Source of the DNA: Dyella monticola
Lineage (GTDB): Bacteria > Pseudomonadota > Gammaproteobacteria > Xanthomonadales > Rhodanobacteraceae
Length of the DNA: 64,000 nucleotides
Reading direction: 5' to 3'
NCBI RefSeq assembly: GCF_003363155.1
Contig: NZ_QRBE01000002.1
Coordinates: 1 to 64,000 of the forward strand
Shown here: piece by piece, positions 8,603-17,400 of the stretch
Numbering within the stretch: position 1 is the first letter of the stretch
Layout: the number at the start of each line of letters is the position of its first letter
Position numbers and translations under genes: made by a program
The notes under the pieces: generated by a model
What the model saw: the letters and a program-made list of their open reading frames with translations, nothing else
The model's database searches: none
Told to the model about the DNA's origin: nothing

Positions 8603-10180
8603 TTAATGCATGGGCGCGGCGGCATGGCCGTCTTTGACGGGCGAAAGCAAGATCGCCAGCGGAACCATGACTGCAGCAAGTACGGTGAAGTACATGAAGG
8701 TATCGGAGTAGGCCAGGATGGCCGACTGTTGCTTCAACGTCTCGAACGCATATCCGATGGCTGTTTCGTGCAGCGTGCTTGCAGCGCGTCCCAGCGATCG
8801 CAGCGCCGCTTCGTTTTGCGCGACAAGCGCGTTGAACGATTGATTGAACGGCGTCAGCCACGTCGACAGATGCGCCTGTCGGGCTTGCGTGCGCTCCGAA
8901 ACCATCGCGGTGGAAACGGAGATGCCGACCGAGCCTGAGACGTTGCGGAACATCACAAAAAGCGCGGAAGCGTCAGCGCCCAGCGAACGCGGCAGGCTGT
9001 GGTACGCCATGATGCTGATCGGCACGAACAGGAACCCGAGCCCCGCCGTCTGGAAGCCGCGCATGATCGTGAGCGTATGGAAATCGATATCCGGCACCAG
9101 CCTGCTCGAATACCAGAACGCAGCCACCATGACACTGAAACCTACGGCGATCAGATAACGCAGCTGCACCACTTTCATCAGCCGCCCAACTGGCGGAATC
9201 AGCAAGATGACCACGACCCCGCCAGGTGCGAGCACGAGTCCGGCCCAGGTGGCGGTGTAACCGATCGTCGTCTGCGTAAACTGTGGAATGAGCACGGCCG
9301 CACCATAGAGAATGAAGCCCATGCCCATGATCAGCACGCAGCTGACGGCGAAATTGCGATCCTTGAAAACGCGCAGATTTACGATGGGTTTCTTGGCGAT
9401 CAACAGCCACGCCACCGCACCGGCGATACCCACCGCCGCCAGAATGGCCATGTGAACGATGAAGGATGATTGAAACCAACCTTCATCCTCACCGCGATCC
9501 ATCATCACCTGCATGCAGCCAAGGCCGAGCGTGATCAAACCCAGCCCAATGTAGTCGACCGACCGCTTCTGCTTGCCGGCCCACGGCGGATCGTCGACCA
9601 ACGCGGCAACAGCAAAGCACGCGAAAATGCCGACCGGAATATTGATGAAGAAGATCCAGCGCCACGACACGTTGTCGGTGATAAAGCCGCCGAGTACGGG
9701 GCCGAGCACCGGCGCCACCACCGTGGCAATCGCCGTGATGGCAAACGCCGCACCGCGTTTGCGCGGCTCAAACGAATCCACCACGATGGCCTGTTGATTG
9801 GGTTGCAAGCCACCGCCAAAGAAACCTTGCAACAAACGGAACACGATCAGCTGCGGCAGGCTCTGTGCCAATCCACACAGCAGCGAGCACACCGTGAACA
9901 TCGCGATGCAGATCAGGAAGTAGCGCTTGCGCCCGATCACCGCGCCCAGCCATCCGGAGATGGTGAGCACGATGCCGTTGGCGACCAGGTAGGAGGTCAA
10001 CGTCCACGTTGCATCGTCGGGACTGCTCGAAAGGCTGCCGGCGATATGCGGCAACGCGACGTTGACGATGGTGGTGTCGAGAATTTCCATGAACGCGGCG
10101 AGCGTCACCACCACCGCGATCAGCCACGGATTGGCACGTGGCCGCCACGTCGCGTCATGGGCGTCGAGCGCGATGCTCAT
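8603..10180 (-). CDS. emrB: DHA2-family MFS drug exporter (EmrB type)
   Basis: About 525 residues and 14 predicted membrane helices. The DHA2 features are present: FMEILDTTIVNVALPHIAGSL in helix 1, GWLGAVIGRKRYFLI (loop 2-3, motif A) and the motif C segment APVLGPVLGGFITDNVSWRWIFFINIPVG. Proton-driven inner-membrane exporter, working with the adaptor encoded just upstream (ATGA overlap at 10177-10180) and the NodT-like duct downstream. The substrate is unknown; family members export hydrophobic acids, uncouplers and antibiotics. Confidence 0.93.
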   Translation of the reverse strand: MSIALDAHDATWRPRANPWLIAVVVTLAAFMEILDTTIVNVALPHIAGSLSSSPDDATWTLTSYLVANGIVLTISGWLGAVIGRKRYFLICIAMFTVCSLLCGLAQSLPQLIVFRLLQGFFGGGLQPNQQAIVVDSFEPRKRGAAFAITAIATVVAPVLGPVLGGFITDNVSWRWIFFINIPVGIFACFAVAALVDDPPWAGKQKRSVDYIGLGLITLGLGCMQVMMDRGEDEGWFQSSFIVHMAILAAVGIAGAVAWLLIAKKPIVNLRVFKDRNFAVSCVLIMGMGFILYGAAVLIPQFTQTTIGYTATWAGLVLAPGGVVVILLIPPVGRLMKVVQLRYLIAVGFSVMVAAFWYSSRLVPDIDFHTLTIMRGFQTAGLGFLFVPISIMAYHSLPRSLGADASALFVMFRNVSGSVGISVSTAMVSERTQARQAHLSTWLTPFNQSFNALVAQNEAALRSLGRAASTLHETAIGYAFETLKQQSAILAYSDTFMYFTVLAAVMVPLAILLSPVKDGHAAAPMH

Positions 10181-11262
10181 TGCAGCTCAACCGTGGGTTC
10201 GACAGAAAGATTGAGCGGCAGCGGCTGCTTGGGATTCAAACCCGAATCGATCACGATCTTCACCGGCACGCGCTGCACGATCTTCACAAAGTTGCCGGTG
10301 GCGTTTTCAGCCGGGAATGCCGTGAACTTGCCGCCCGAACCGGCCTGGATGCTATCGACGTGACCTTTGAGCTCAAGGTTCGGATACGCGTCGATGGCGA
10401 TCGATACGTGTTGTCCCGGGTGCATGTGCGTCAGCTGCGTCTCCTTGAAGTTGGCGGTAACCCACACCTGCGGACTGACGATGGCGAACAGCTGCTGGCC
10501 GACCTGGACGTAATCGCCTTTTTCAACACCGCGCTTGGTGATCCAGCCGTCCTGAGGGGCGGTCACATCGCACCAACCCACATTGAGCCTGGCTTGATCG
10601 AGATCGCCTTGAGCGCCCTTCACTGCGCCCTGCAATTGCTCCACATGTGCCTGGGCCTGGGCGATGTCGAGGTCGACCGGCTTGGCCATGCGTGATTCGG
10701 CTTCTGCCTGTGCCACGTCGCCTTCGGCTGCGTTACGGCTGGCGGTAGCGAAATCGATGTCGTGCGAGGTGGTGGCTTCCTTCGGAATATCGTGCTGGCG
10801 AATGAATTCCGATTGCGCTTTGAAAAGATTGGCGCGTTCGGTGGTCAGCGCAGCCTTCGTTGCGGCGTATTTGGCAGGGTAAGTGATCTTCGCCAGCTCG
10901 AGATCCGCCTGGGCGACCGCCAACTGTCCTTGCGCCGACTGCAGCGCACCCTGAGCGTGCTCGCGCGCGGCGAGATAATCCGAGCATTGAATGCGCACGA
11001 GCACCTGGCCCTGATGGACGAACTGGTTGTCGGTAACGTCCAGGTCGGAAACGTATCCGGCCACGTGCGGGGCGACGACGATCGCGCGGCCGTCGGTATA
11101 GGCATCGTCGGTCGAAACGTCGCGGCCTGACATCACGGCGTAGGCAACGCCGCTGACCAGTAGCGCGATCGCAGCCAGCGACAGCGCGACGCGGGTTTTG
11201 CGCGGCAGCGGCCGCCGCGCAGGTGCGGGTGCTGCCTCTTCCTTTGTTTCGGTGGTGCTCAT
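10177..11262 (-). CDS. emrA: Membrane-fusion adaptor, EmrA/HlyD family
   Basis: About 361 residues: a short cytoplasmic N-terminus rich in Ala/Pro/Arg, one membrane anchor (ALSLAAIALLVSGVAYAVM), the DAYTDGRAIVVAPHVAGYVSDLDVTDNQFVHQGQVLVRI lipoyl half-motif, a coiled-coil hairpin (ALQSAQGQLAVAQADLELAK), the second lipoyl half (VTAPQDGWITKRGVEKGDYVQ) and a beta-barrel. The ATG at 11262 (GGGAGC upstream) is preferred to the longer frame from 11352, which runs through the promoter. First gene of the operon; regulated from the shared region with the divergent MarR gene. Confidence 0.92.
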   Translation of the reverse strand: MSTTETKEEAAPAPARRPLPRKTRVALSLAAIALLVSGVAYAVMSGRDVSTDDAYTDGRAIVVAPHVAGYVSDLDVTDNQFVHQGQVLVRIQCSDYLAAREHAQGALQSAQGQLAVAQADLELAKITYPAKYAATKAALTTERANLFKAQSEFIRQHDIPKEATTSHDIDFATASRNAAEGDVAQAEAESRMAKPVDLDIAQAQAHVEQLQGAVKGAQGDLDQARLNVGWCDVTAPQDGWITKRGVEKGDYVQVGQQLFAIVSPQVWVTANFKETQLTHMHPGQHVSIAIDAYPNLELKGHVDSIQAGSGGKFTAFPAENATGNFVKIVQRVPVKIVIDSGLNPKQPLPLNLSVEPTVELQ

Positions 11263-11320
11263 GTCCAGCTGCTCCCAGTCTCTGGCTGGCGTGCGCCGAC
11301 CGCAGGCCATTGCCGTATTT

Positions 11321-11373
11321 GTATGGCGGCAAACAATAATGTAAGTTGACAAACATGTAAAGTGCCATACAGT
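11321..11373. promoter_or_regulatory. Overlapping divergent promoters flanked by GTATGGC inverted repeats
   Basis: On the minus strand, TTTACA (11361-11356), 17 bases, TATTGT (11338-11333) is a good sigma70 promoter for emrA. On the plus strand TTGACA (11346-11351), 16 bases, TACAGT (11368-11373) could drive the marR gene. GTATGGC at 11321-11327 and its exact reverse complement GCCATAC at 11364-11370 bracket the emrA promoter. Binding of a MarR dimer to either or both would occlude both promoters. Assignment is by position and symmetry. Confidence 0.5.
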
Positions 11374-11484
11374 TAGGAGACGTAATATTTTCTATGCCAC
11401 TGTTTTTGCTACCTTTAGCGCACGAAGGGGCGTTCGTCGGCCGACATACAATCCACCCCTGGACCATTCGAGAGGGATAAGCCT

Positions 11485-12021
11485 TTGAAAGATATGGAGT
11501 CCAACGAGCAATCCGGCTTCCCGACGCCCTATCTGCGCGAGGCCTACGTGCGGCGTTTTCCCGCGGCGGCGGCGCAGCGGATGGAAACCGTCTTCACGCT
11601 CAAGTCGGCCACCCAGCAGATCACCAACGTGCTGAACGCGTGGTTGGAGAGCACAGCGGGTTCGCCCGCGCGGTTCCAGACACTTGCACTGTTGTGGGGC
11701 GCGGGTGATCGCGCCGTTCCGCATCAGGAAATCATTGCGGCGTTGCAAGTCAAACGCGCAACCGTTTCCGCGATGATGTTTTCGCTGGAACAGGAGGGCT
11801 TAGTGCAATCGGTAGGCGATCAGCAGGATCGCCGTCGCTTGCTCGCCACGCTCACCGAGAAGGGCAGGGACATTTTCACGCGCGCGATCGACCTCAATGC
11901 GAGTCGGCTCGAAAAAGCGTTCGCCAGCCTTCAACCGGAAGAGCTTGTCGTGCTGCAAAACCTGTTGACACGCACTAAAGATGGCTTTTTGACCGTGGCT
12001 GAAGACGAAGCCAAATCGTGA
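11485..12021 (+). CDS. MarR-family regulator divergent from emrAB-nodT
   Basis: About 178 residues. Helix-turn-helix and wing: VPHQEIIAALQVKRATVSAMMFSLEQEGLVQSVGDQQDRRRLLATLTEKGRD (residues about 70-125), the classical MarR order ending in the DRR wing. The TTG at 11485 has AGAGGG 8 bases upstream; the in-frame ATG at 11494 is the alternative. Placement head-to-head with emrA makes it the probable repressor of the exporter, sensing an exported compound. Why the operon has a second MarR at its tail is unexplained. Confidence 0.85.
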   Translation: MKDMESNEQSGFPTPYLREAYVRRFPAAAAQRMETVFTLKSATQQITNVLNAWLESTAGSPARFQTLALLWGAGDRAVPHQEIIAALQVKRATVSAMMFSLEQEGLVQSVGDQQDRRRLLATLTEKGRDIFTRAIDLNASRLEKAFASLQPEELVVLQNLLTRTKDGFLTVAEDEAKS

Positions 12022-12116
12022 AACCGCCTGGACACGATCGGCACATCGCATCACAGCGATGCCATCGTTGCCGTATAGGCGCATAGCGTGCCTGATTGCA
12101 GGCATCTCTATGGGAA

Positions 12117-13970
12117 TCAATCGCGAGGACAGGTCGCAGCGATAGATATGGGCATCGTCGGTAGCGCGCCATCGACATGTGCACCGGCAGCGCGCTGCAC
12201 GTCGACGGCATCGGCCGGTAGCGTAGCCAGATCGGTAACGTTCGGTGCCCAGATCTTGGTCGGGCCCGGATTGTGCGGAGTGCCTTTGCTGTCGGTCCAG
12301 TTGTGGGCGATGCGCAAATTGCCGCTCCAATCGGCCCAGGCGCTGATCCATGCGCCGAGAACGACATTGCGTTCCACGTCGAAGTTGAAACTGTGCTCGT
12401 CCAGGTAGATACCGTTGCCTTCACCACTGTGATGCATGTCGATGGCATTGCGTGTGATGCAAGACGTACCCGGTGTTGATTCACCCTGCGTGTAGATGGC
12501 GCCGCCATCGGCCAGTTGCAGCATCACGCGTTCAACACGATTACCGACGATGTGGATGGCGGACTGTACCGGTCCCGTGCCTTCGAAATTCCAACCCCAG
12601 CCAACGGAAATGCCGCTATAGGGCAGGTCGGTGATCGTGTTGTGCAGCAGATCCAGTCCGTTGACGAAGCCGGCCATGATCGCGACGTTATCGCGGTAGG
12701 TTAGTGCGACATGGTCGATCTGGTTATCGGCGATCAGCACATCTGATGTTTTTGCATCGGCATCGGGTGGGTGCGCGGTGATATCGCCAACGAAAATCGC
12801 GCCGCCGCCGATATCGGTGAAGCGCGAATGCGTGATGGCAACACCATGGCTGTCGTCGACAAAGGCGATGCCGGCTGCCGCAAGATGGTGGAAGGTGTCG
12901 TGATCGAACACGATGTTGCGCCCGGCCCGAATGGATACCGCGCTGTTGATGCGGGTCATCCCTTCGCCGTTGTCCGGCAAGGTTTGCCGTCCACGCCCTT
13001 GCACGAGGTAGCCGGCCTGCAGGCTGACGTAGCCATCGTCGGTGCGTGCCTGGTGCCATGAGGTATTGGCGAAATCGATACCTTCGAAAACGAGATCATG
13101 CACGGGTTTTTCATGCGTTCCGGCCACGCTCAATAGTGTTTCGAGCACCGGTATGTCGATGGTGGGCGTCTGGGGCAATTCATCGGCGTGCGGCAGGTAA
13201 TGCAGTCGATGGCGTGCCGTATCCACGGTGTACGTTCCCGGCTCGCGCGGCATGCCACCCAAATCATCGAAGCCATCCATGGCGTGGTAATACTTGCCGA
13301 ATGGGCTGGCGACTTTCCAATCGTTGCGCGAGTCGATGGCGGTGTTGTGCCAGCACGGCTGCGCCAGGCTGACTTGATCATTGCCCAACGCGGTGATACG
13401 GCAATGGAAATCGCGCCAGCGTACATGCACACGGGCGAGCGAACCGGCTTGCAATCGTTGCATCACCGCGGGCGGAATGTTGAAGAGGCCGTTTTCGTCG
13501 ACCTTGCAATCGGGGCATGCGTCGGTCGCATCGGGAAGGCGGCGTTGTCCGTGGAGATAGATGCTCGATGCCGCCTCTTCGTCAGGCTGCAATGCAAACT
13601 CCCAGTATTGACCTTCGCGTGCTCCAGTGACATGCCGGCTACCAATCAGCACGGGGTGAGCACGTGCTGCGGCATGCCAACAGATCGGATGGCCCGGCGC
13701 GCCGCTGTCGCGGTTGTCCAAATGCATGGTGTGAGAAAGACGGTAGATACCGTCAAGCAGGATCACATCGGTCGTGATCGCGCCGGCATCACGATGTGCG
13801 CGTATCGCCGTCTGGACCGCAAGCAGGGAACAGGGTGACTGGCTACTGCAAAGCGTATTTTGCGTGCCGGCCGGCGACGCATAGAGCGTTTGGGCACGAA
13901 GGCACGGCGACATGAGCATGCATGCCAGCACCAGCAAGGCGATGACGTGCCCCATGCGTTTTTCAGACAT
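12117..13970 (-). CDS. Secreted right-handed parallel beta-helix protein, GH141-like
   Basis: About 617 residues with a signal peptide (VIALLVLACMLMSPCLRAQ). After TLYASPAGTQ the chain has a Pel-like start (AVQTAIRAHRDAG...VILLDGIYRLSHTMHL) and later many short beta-helix coils (IRAGRNIVFDHDTFHHLAAAG, VAITHSRFTDIGGGAIFVGD, LLHNTITDLPYSGISVGWGW). The architecture and the GISVGWGW region resemble GH141 proteins (fucosidase or xylanase activities known), so a polysaccharide-cleaving role outside the cell is likely but the specificity is not readable. The gene begins inside the last codons of the GH79-like gene (8-bp overlap), so the two glycosidases are co-translated. Confidence 0.75.
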   Translation of the reverse strand: MSEKRMGHVIALLVLACMLMSPCLRAQTLYASPAGTQNTLCSSQSPCSLLAVQTAIRAHRDAGAITTDVILLDGIYRLSHTMHLDNRDSGAPGHPICWHAAARAHPVLIGSRHVTGAREGQYWEFALQPDEEAASSIYLHGQRRLPDATDACPDCKVDENGLFNIPPAVMQRLQAGSLARVHVRWRDFHCRITALGNDQVSLAQPCWHNTAIDSRNDWKVASPFGKYYHAMDGFDDLGGMPREPGTYTVDTARHRLHYLPHADELPQTPTIDIPVLETLLSVAGTHEKPVHDLVFEGIDFANTSWHQARTDDGYVSLQAGYLVQGRGRQTLPDNGEGMTRINSAVSIRAGRNIVFDHDTFHHLAAAGIAFVDDSHGVAITHSRFTDIGGGAIFVGDITAHPPDADAKTSDVLIADNQIDHVALTYRDNVAIMAGFVNGLDLLHNTITDLPYSGISVGWGWNFEGTGPVQSAIHIVGNRVERVMLQLADGGAIYTQGESTPGTSCITRNAIDMHHSGEGNGIYLDEHSFNFDVERNVVLGAWISAWADWSGNLRIAHNWTDSKGTPHNPGPTKIWAPNVTDLATLPADAVDVQRAAGAHVDGALPTMPISIAATCPRD

Positions 13971-15438
13971 GCTGCTTTTTCATGTGTACCAATAGCGCGC
14001 TTGCCCGTGGCACGCGAATGCGCAGGCCCTGGGCGGTATCGCCTTGCCACGCCGTGGCAACCAGTCCGGCCGTGTCGCGACTATCCAGCGATGCGGCGCG
14101 CAACTGCTCGGCGCTGTCGATGAAAAAGTCTTCGACGTCTATCGACATATCCGCGTCCAGCAGGACATCCTTATTGATCAGTGCAAGCAGCATTTCATCG
14201 TCGCGTTTGCCGGCATACGCAGCGAGGTTGGCGCCGCCGGTGTCGAGCTTTCCATACAGCATGCGCGCGCCTGCGAAGCGTTGGGCCAGCACCATGCCGT
14301 GATAGAGCGGCCGCGGCTGGAAACCCAGCGCAACATCGCCGGCGATCGGTGCGTAGTGTGCGCTGGCTGCATCGCGTTGCAGGGACAGGGAGCTGGCGTC
14401 GGTGGTCGCGTGCACTTCGCGCCCCAAGGAGGCTTCGACCGAAGTCAGCGTGCCGCCGTGGAAGTGGATGCCGCTTACGCCAAGGCTTGCCAGCCCAAGC
14501 ATAAAATCCGCGCCCCACAATGCCGCCGCGAAAACATTGCTGACACCATCGCGGCCACCGAAGTAATAGGAATTGGCTTCCGTCAGGCGTACTGGCAAGT
14601 GAACCTCATCGCCTACATCGACGAGTCGTTCCATGTATTCCAATAGACCCGGATCGCCGCCAAGCAGGTCGCCGACGGAGCCCCGTTGCGCTGCGTCGCG
14701 GTAGTAATGCCGGCTAAGAAAACAATTTTCCGCGCCATGCTCGCGTGCGTAAGCGATGACCCAGTCGGTATTGGCGCCCGTATCGGGGCCGGCCAATGGC
14801 ATGCCCGCCGCACGCAGGGCGCGCGCGTAGGGTTGCCATGCCGTGTCGAAATCGGCGTAGTCCTTTTCGTAGTTGTTCGCTTCATTACCGATTTGAATGG
14901 CCAGCAGACTGTCGCCCACTGCATCGCGTACTGCGTGCGAGAGCGCCACGGCCATGGCGGGTGAACCCGCGCGCAGGTTCACGCCAAATACCAGCTTCCA
15001 ACCCGTTGCGCGCAGAAAGCCGGAGAGATTGCGCAACGATTCGGGCCGCAACGTCACCGGATGCTGCGGACCCGTCGTGTGCGATGGCTGTGCCGGCAAG
15101 GTGCCGTGGTATTCGCTCCAGGTTGTGATGTCGCTGGTGTTTCCGCCGATGCGCAAGACACCGTTGGGATTCAATTCGCGCAGCAACGCGATCAAGGAAT
15201 GGTTATCCGGCGAGAAGAACCTTGGATCGGCCAATTGTCCGGTTTCATAGCTGAGACTGGCGAGCGAATCGCTGACGATGCGCCCTTTGCCTTCGGGTTT
15301 GACGGTGAAGCTGGCCTGTGCTGCCGCGGCGTTGCTGGATTCAGAGGTGGCCGCGCGCGCAGTGATGAAGGTGCCTGCCACGGGTAGCAACAGGGAGGCT
15401 TTCAGCAGATTCCGTCTGGCGGACTCGAAGGTCGTCAT
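13963..15438 (-). CDS. Secreted glycoside hydrolase, GH79-like
   Basis: About 491 residues. The N-terminus ESARRNLLKASLLLPVAGTFITARA is a twin-arginine type signal. The family hallmark LRIGGNTSD is present (residues about 95-103), the acid/base glutamate is most likely in QIGNEAN (about residue 187) and the nucleophile in RLTEANSYYFGG (about residue 287). The last 100 residues form a beta-sandwich (LYGKLDTGGANLAAYAGKRDDEMLLALINKD). GH79 enzymes remove glucuronic acid from arabinogalactan or related glycans; activity here is inferred. Coupled to the downstream GH141-like gene. Confidence 0.82.
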   Translation of the reverse strand: MTTFESARRNLLKASLLLPVAGTFITARAATSESSNAAAAQASFTVKPEGKGRIVSDSLASLSYETGQLADPRFFSPDNHSLIALLRELNPNGVLRIGGNTSDITTWSEYHGTLPAQPSHTTGPQHPVTLRPESLRNLSGFLRATGWKLVFGVNLRAGSPAMAVALSHAVRDAVGDSLLAIQIGNEANNYEKDYADFDTAWQPYARALRAAGMPLAGPDTGANTDWVIAYAREHGAENCFLSRHYYRDAAQRGSVGDLLGGDPGLLEYMERLVDVGDEVHLPVRLTEANSYYFGGRDGVSNVFAAALWGADFMLGLASLGVSGIHFHGGTLTSVEASLGREVHATTDASSLSLQRDAASAHYAPIAGDVALGFQPRPLYHGMVLAQRFAGARMLYGKLDTGGANLAAYAGKRDDEMLLALINKDVLLDADMSIDVEDFFIDSAEQLRAASLDSRDTAGLVATAWQGDTAQGLRIRVPRASALLVHMKKQHV

Positions 15439-15534
15439 GTTTCTGCTCCGTATTTGGTGCGAACCTGACCAATGTCGCCATAAACGAAAGTAAAAGAAAT
15501 ATATCGAAAGTCATGCCATGGCGCCCAGACGCCA

Positions 15535-15960
15535 TCAAGGGTGGTTATGCCGTGTCCCGCCTGCATCCAGCCACCACAGCTCGTCTTCGGACAGATAAGC
15601 CGCCGACGCATGCGGCGCGGCATGGGGGACATTGCCATCCCAGTGACCCACGTCCAACCGGCTGCACATCGCGGTGCTGTCCAGTCGAAACTTAAAATAG
15701 ACCCGGTCGACGCCCCTCTGGCGCACATGCAGGCGCCCGTAAACGTGGCGGCCGTCCTCGCGCACATGGTCGAGCGAGGTGAAATACGCCCAACCGACCT
15801 TCTCGCGCGTGAAACGGTAAAGATCGGCCCGTTTGCCGTCTTCGAACAACTTCGCCTTGGCTGTGAAGCATCCCAGCCACGCGAGCGCGTCGCCCGCTTG
15901 GAGGGCAGTCAGTGCGGCTTTGACAGTGGGGTTTAAGTGAAACTCCGGTTCGAACGCCAT
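15535..15960 (-). CDS. NTF2/SnoaL-like small protein
   Basis: About 141 residues. NPTVKAALTALQAGDALAWLGCFTAKAKLFEDGKRADLYRF is the usual start of an NTF2-fold (SnoaL-like) protein: a helix, then the strand with the decoration-prone FxxDA-like turn. The C-terminal strands (RVYFKFRLDSTAMCSRLDVG) and an Asp/Trp-rich tail follow. No signal peptide. The gene lies 96 bp upstream of the GH79-like gene on the same strand and is divergent from the GAF-GGDEF gene. Function unknown. Confidence 0.6.
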   Translation of the reverse strand: MAFEPEFHLNPTVKAALTALQAGDALAWLGCFTAKAKLFEDGKRADLYRFTREKVGWAYFTSLDHVREDGRHVYGRLHVRQRGVDRVYFKFRLDSTAMCSRLDVGHWDGNVPHAAPHASAAYLSEDELWWLDAGGTRHNHP

Positions 15961-16197
15961 GCGAGCGCCTCTCCATCACGCGTGGCGTCGAAGCGGTCAG
16001 GAGGAAACGCGGCCTGCCGGCCCTCTCACTGCGATCGCCGCCCATGGTCTTACGGGCGCATCGTTACGACCCCTGCGTGCTCAAAGTGTGACAAGGATGC
16101 ATGGATGGCGTTTGCATGGGCGCGGCGGGCGAGGGCACGTGTGTGCTGTTACAGCGGGGGGTTCAGGGCCGCACGCAAGCTGCCGATATCCAGGCAT

Positions 16198-17283
16198 ATG
16201 AACCACCTTACTCGTATCGCCCCATCCAGCCTCCTCGGTGCACTGGTCGCCAGCATCGCCCACGCACATACGCTGGAGGCGCTGGCCCGGCCGCTGCTGG
16301 AACTCCTGCAGACCGCCACCGGGCTGGAGTCGACCTACCTGACCCGCCTGGACGAGCCGGCGGGTGTTCTGGCTATTCAATACGCGCGCAATACCCGCCG
16401 CCTGACCATCCCGGAAGGGTTGTCCGCGCCGTGGGAGACCACGCTCAGCAAGCACGCACTGGATGCGGGACGGTTCTATACCGATGACGTCGGCAGTTGC
16501 TGGGAGGATTGTAAAATCGCGCGGTCGCTAGGCATCGTCACCTACCTGAGCGCTCCGGTGCGTGGCAAAGGCGGAGAACTGTTTGGCAGCTTGTGCGCGG
16601 CAAGCGACGAACGCAAACCGCTTACGGAAGCTGCGATTAACTATCTGGCGTTGTTCGCCCAATTGATCGGTCAACAGATCGATCGTGAGCGGCTGCTAGC
16701 AGCCTTGCAGCAAGCCAACAGCTCGCTGGCCATGACCGCCCTCACCGATGCGGTAACGCAATTACCCAATCGCCGGGCGCTATTGGAAGAAATGGAGCGC
16801 CGCCTTGCTTCGCATCAAGACGACCGGGCATTGATCGTGGCGCACATCGATTTGGACGACTTCAGGCCCATCAACGACCGATTTGGGCACGAAGCCGGCG
16901 ATCAACTCCTGCAGACCATCGCCAAGCGGCTGCGACGCATGCTGCGCAATGGCGACATGGCCGCACGCATCGGCAATGATGAATTTGCCGTGCTGGCCGC
17001 GGAGCAGCGCATCAAGGCCGCCGAGGCCGCCATCGCGCTGTCCCGACGGCTGGAAGGTGCCACACGTGGGCGCTTCAAGCTGGATACGGCGCTTATCGAT
17101 TATGAAGGGGCGAGCGTGGGCGTCATCGTGGCCGAAGCCGATAGTTCCAGCGCCCAGGCACTTCTCAACAAAGCCAACGCGGCGATGGATACGGCCAAGC
17201 GAGCGCGCAAAAACAAAGAGAAGATTGCGCCGATGCCAACCGGCAGAGCCATCATTCGCTACAAGTGGCCGGTCATTGAGTGA
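16198..17283 (+). CDS. GAF-GGDEF protein with a GNDEF active-site variant
   Basis: About 361 residues. An N-terminal GAF sensor (residues about 15-165; TATGLESTYLTRLDEPAGVLAIQYARN ... SYLSAPVRGKGGELFGSLCAAS) is followed by a short coiled linker (QQIDRERLLAALQQANSSL) and a diguanylate cyclase domain (ALTDAVTQLPNRRALLEEMERR onward). The signature loop reads GNDEF (residues 259-263) instead of GGDEF, while a product-inhibition I-site RNGD (250-253) sits exactly five residues before it. Soluble. The frame is open upstream to 15937, but the ATG at 16198 starts the conserved part. It either makes c-di-GMP with a tolerated substitution or only binds it. Confidence 0.88.
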   Translation: MNHLTRIAPSSLLGALVASIAHAHTLEALARPLLELLQTATGLESTYLTRLDEPAGVLAIQYARNTRRLTIPEGLSAPWETTLSKHALDAGRFYTDDVGSCWEDCKIARSLGIVTYLSAPVRGKGGELFGSLCAASDERKPLTEAAINYLALFAQLIGQQIDRERLLAALQQANSSLAMTALTDAVTQLPNRRALLEEMERRLASHQDDRALIVAHIDLDDFRPINDRFGHEAGDQLLQTIAKRLRRMLRNGDMAARIGNDEFAVLAAEQRIKAAEAAIALSRRLEGATRGRFKLDTALIDYEGASVGVIVAEADSSSAQALLNKANAAMDTAKRARKNKEKIAPMPTGRAIIRYKWPVIE

Positions 17284-17400
17284 GTACCATCAAGCCGCCG
17301 GTAAAAAGGTGGCTTTCAGCGACGAATTTCATTATCCGCATACTCATCCAGCCGCCCATCTGCGGATAATGGCGCCGTTCCCTGCCAAAGGGAGGACGCG

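Noticed and set aside
8264-10363. Several plus-strand frames of 150-300 codons across the efflux operon
   Set aside because: They lie opposite the emrAB-nodT genes, are rich in Arg/His/Gln and show no domain; they are typical shadows in high-GC DNA.
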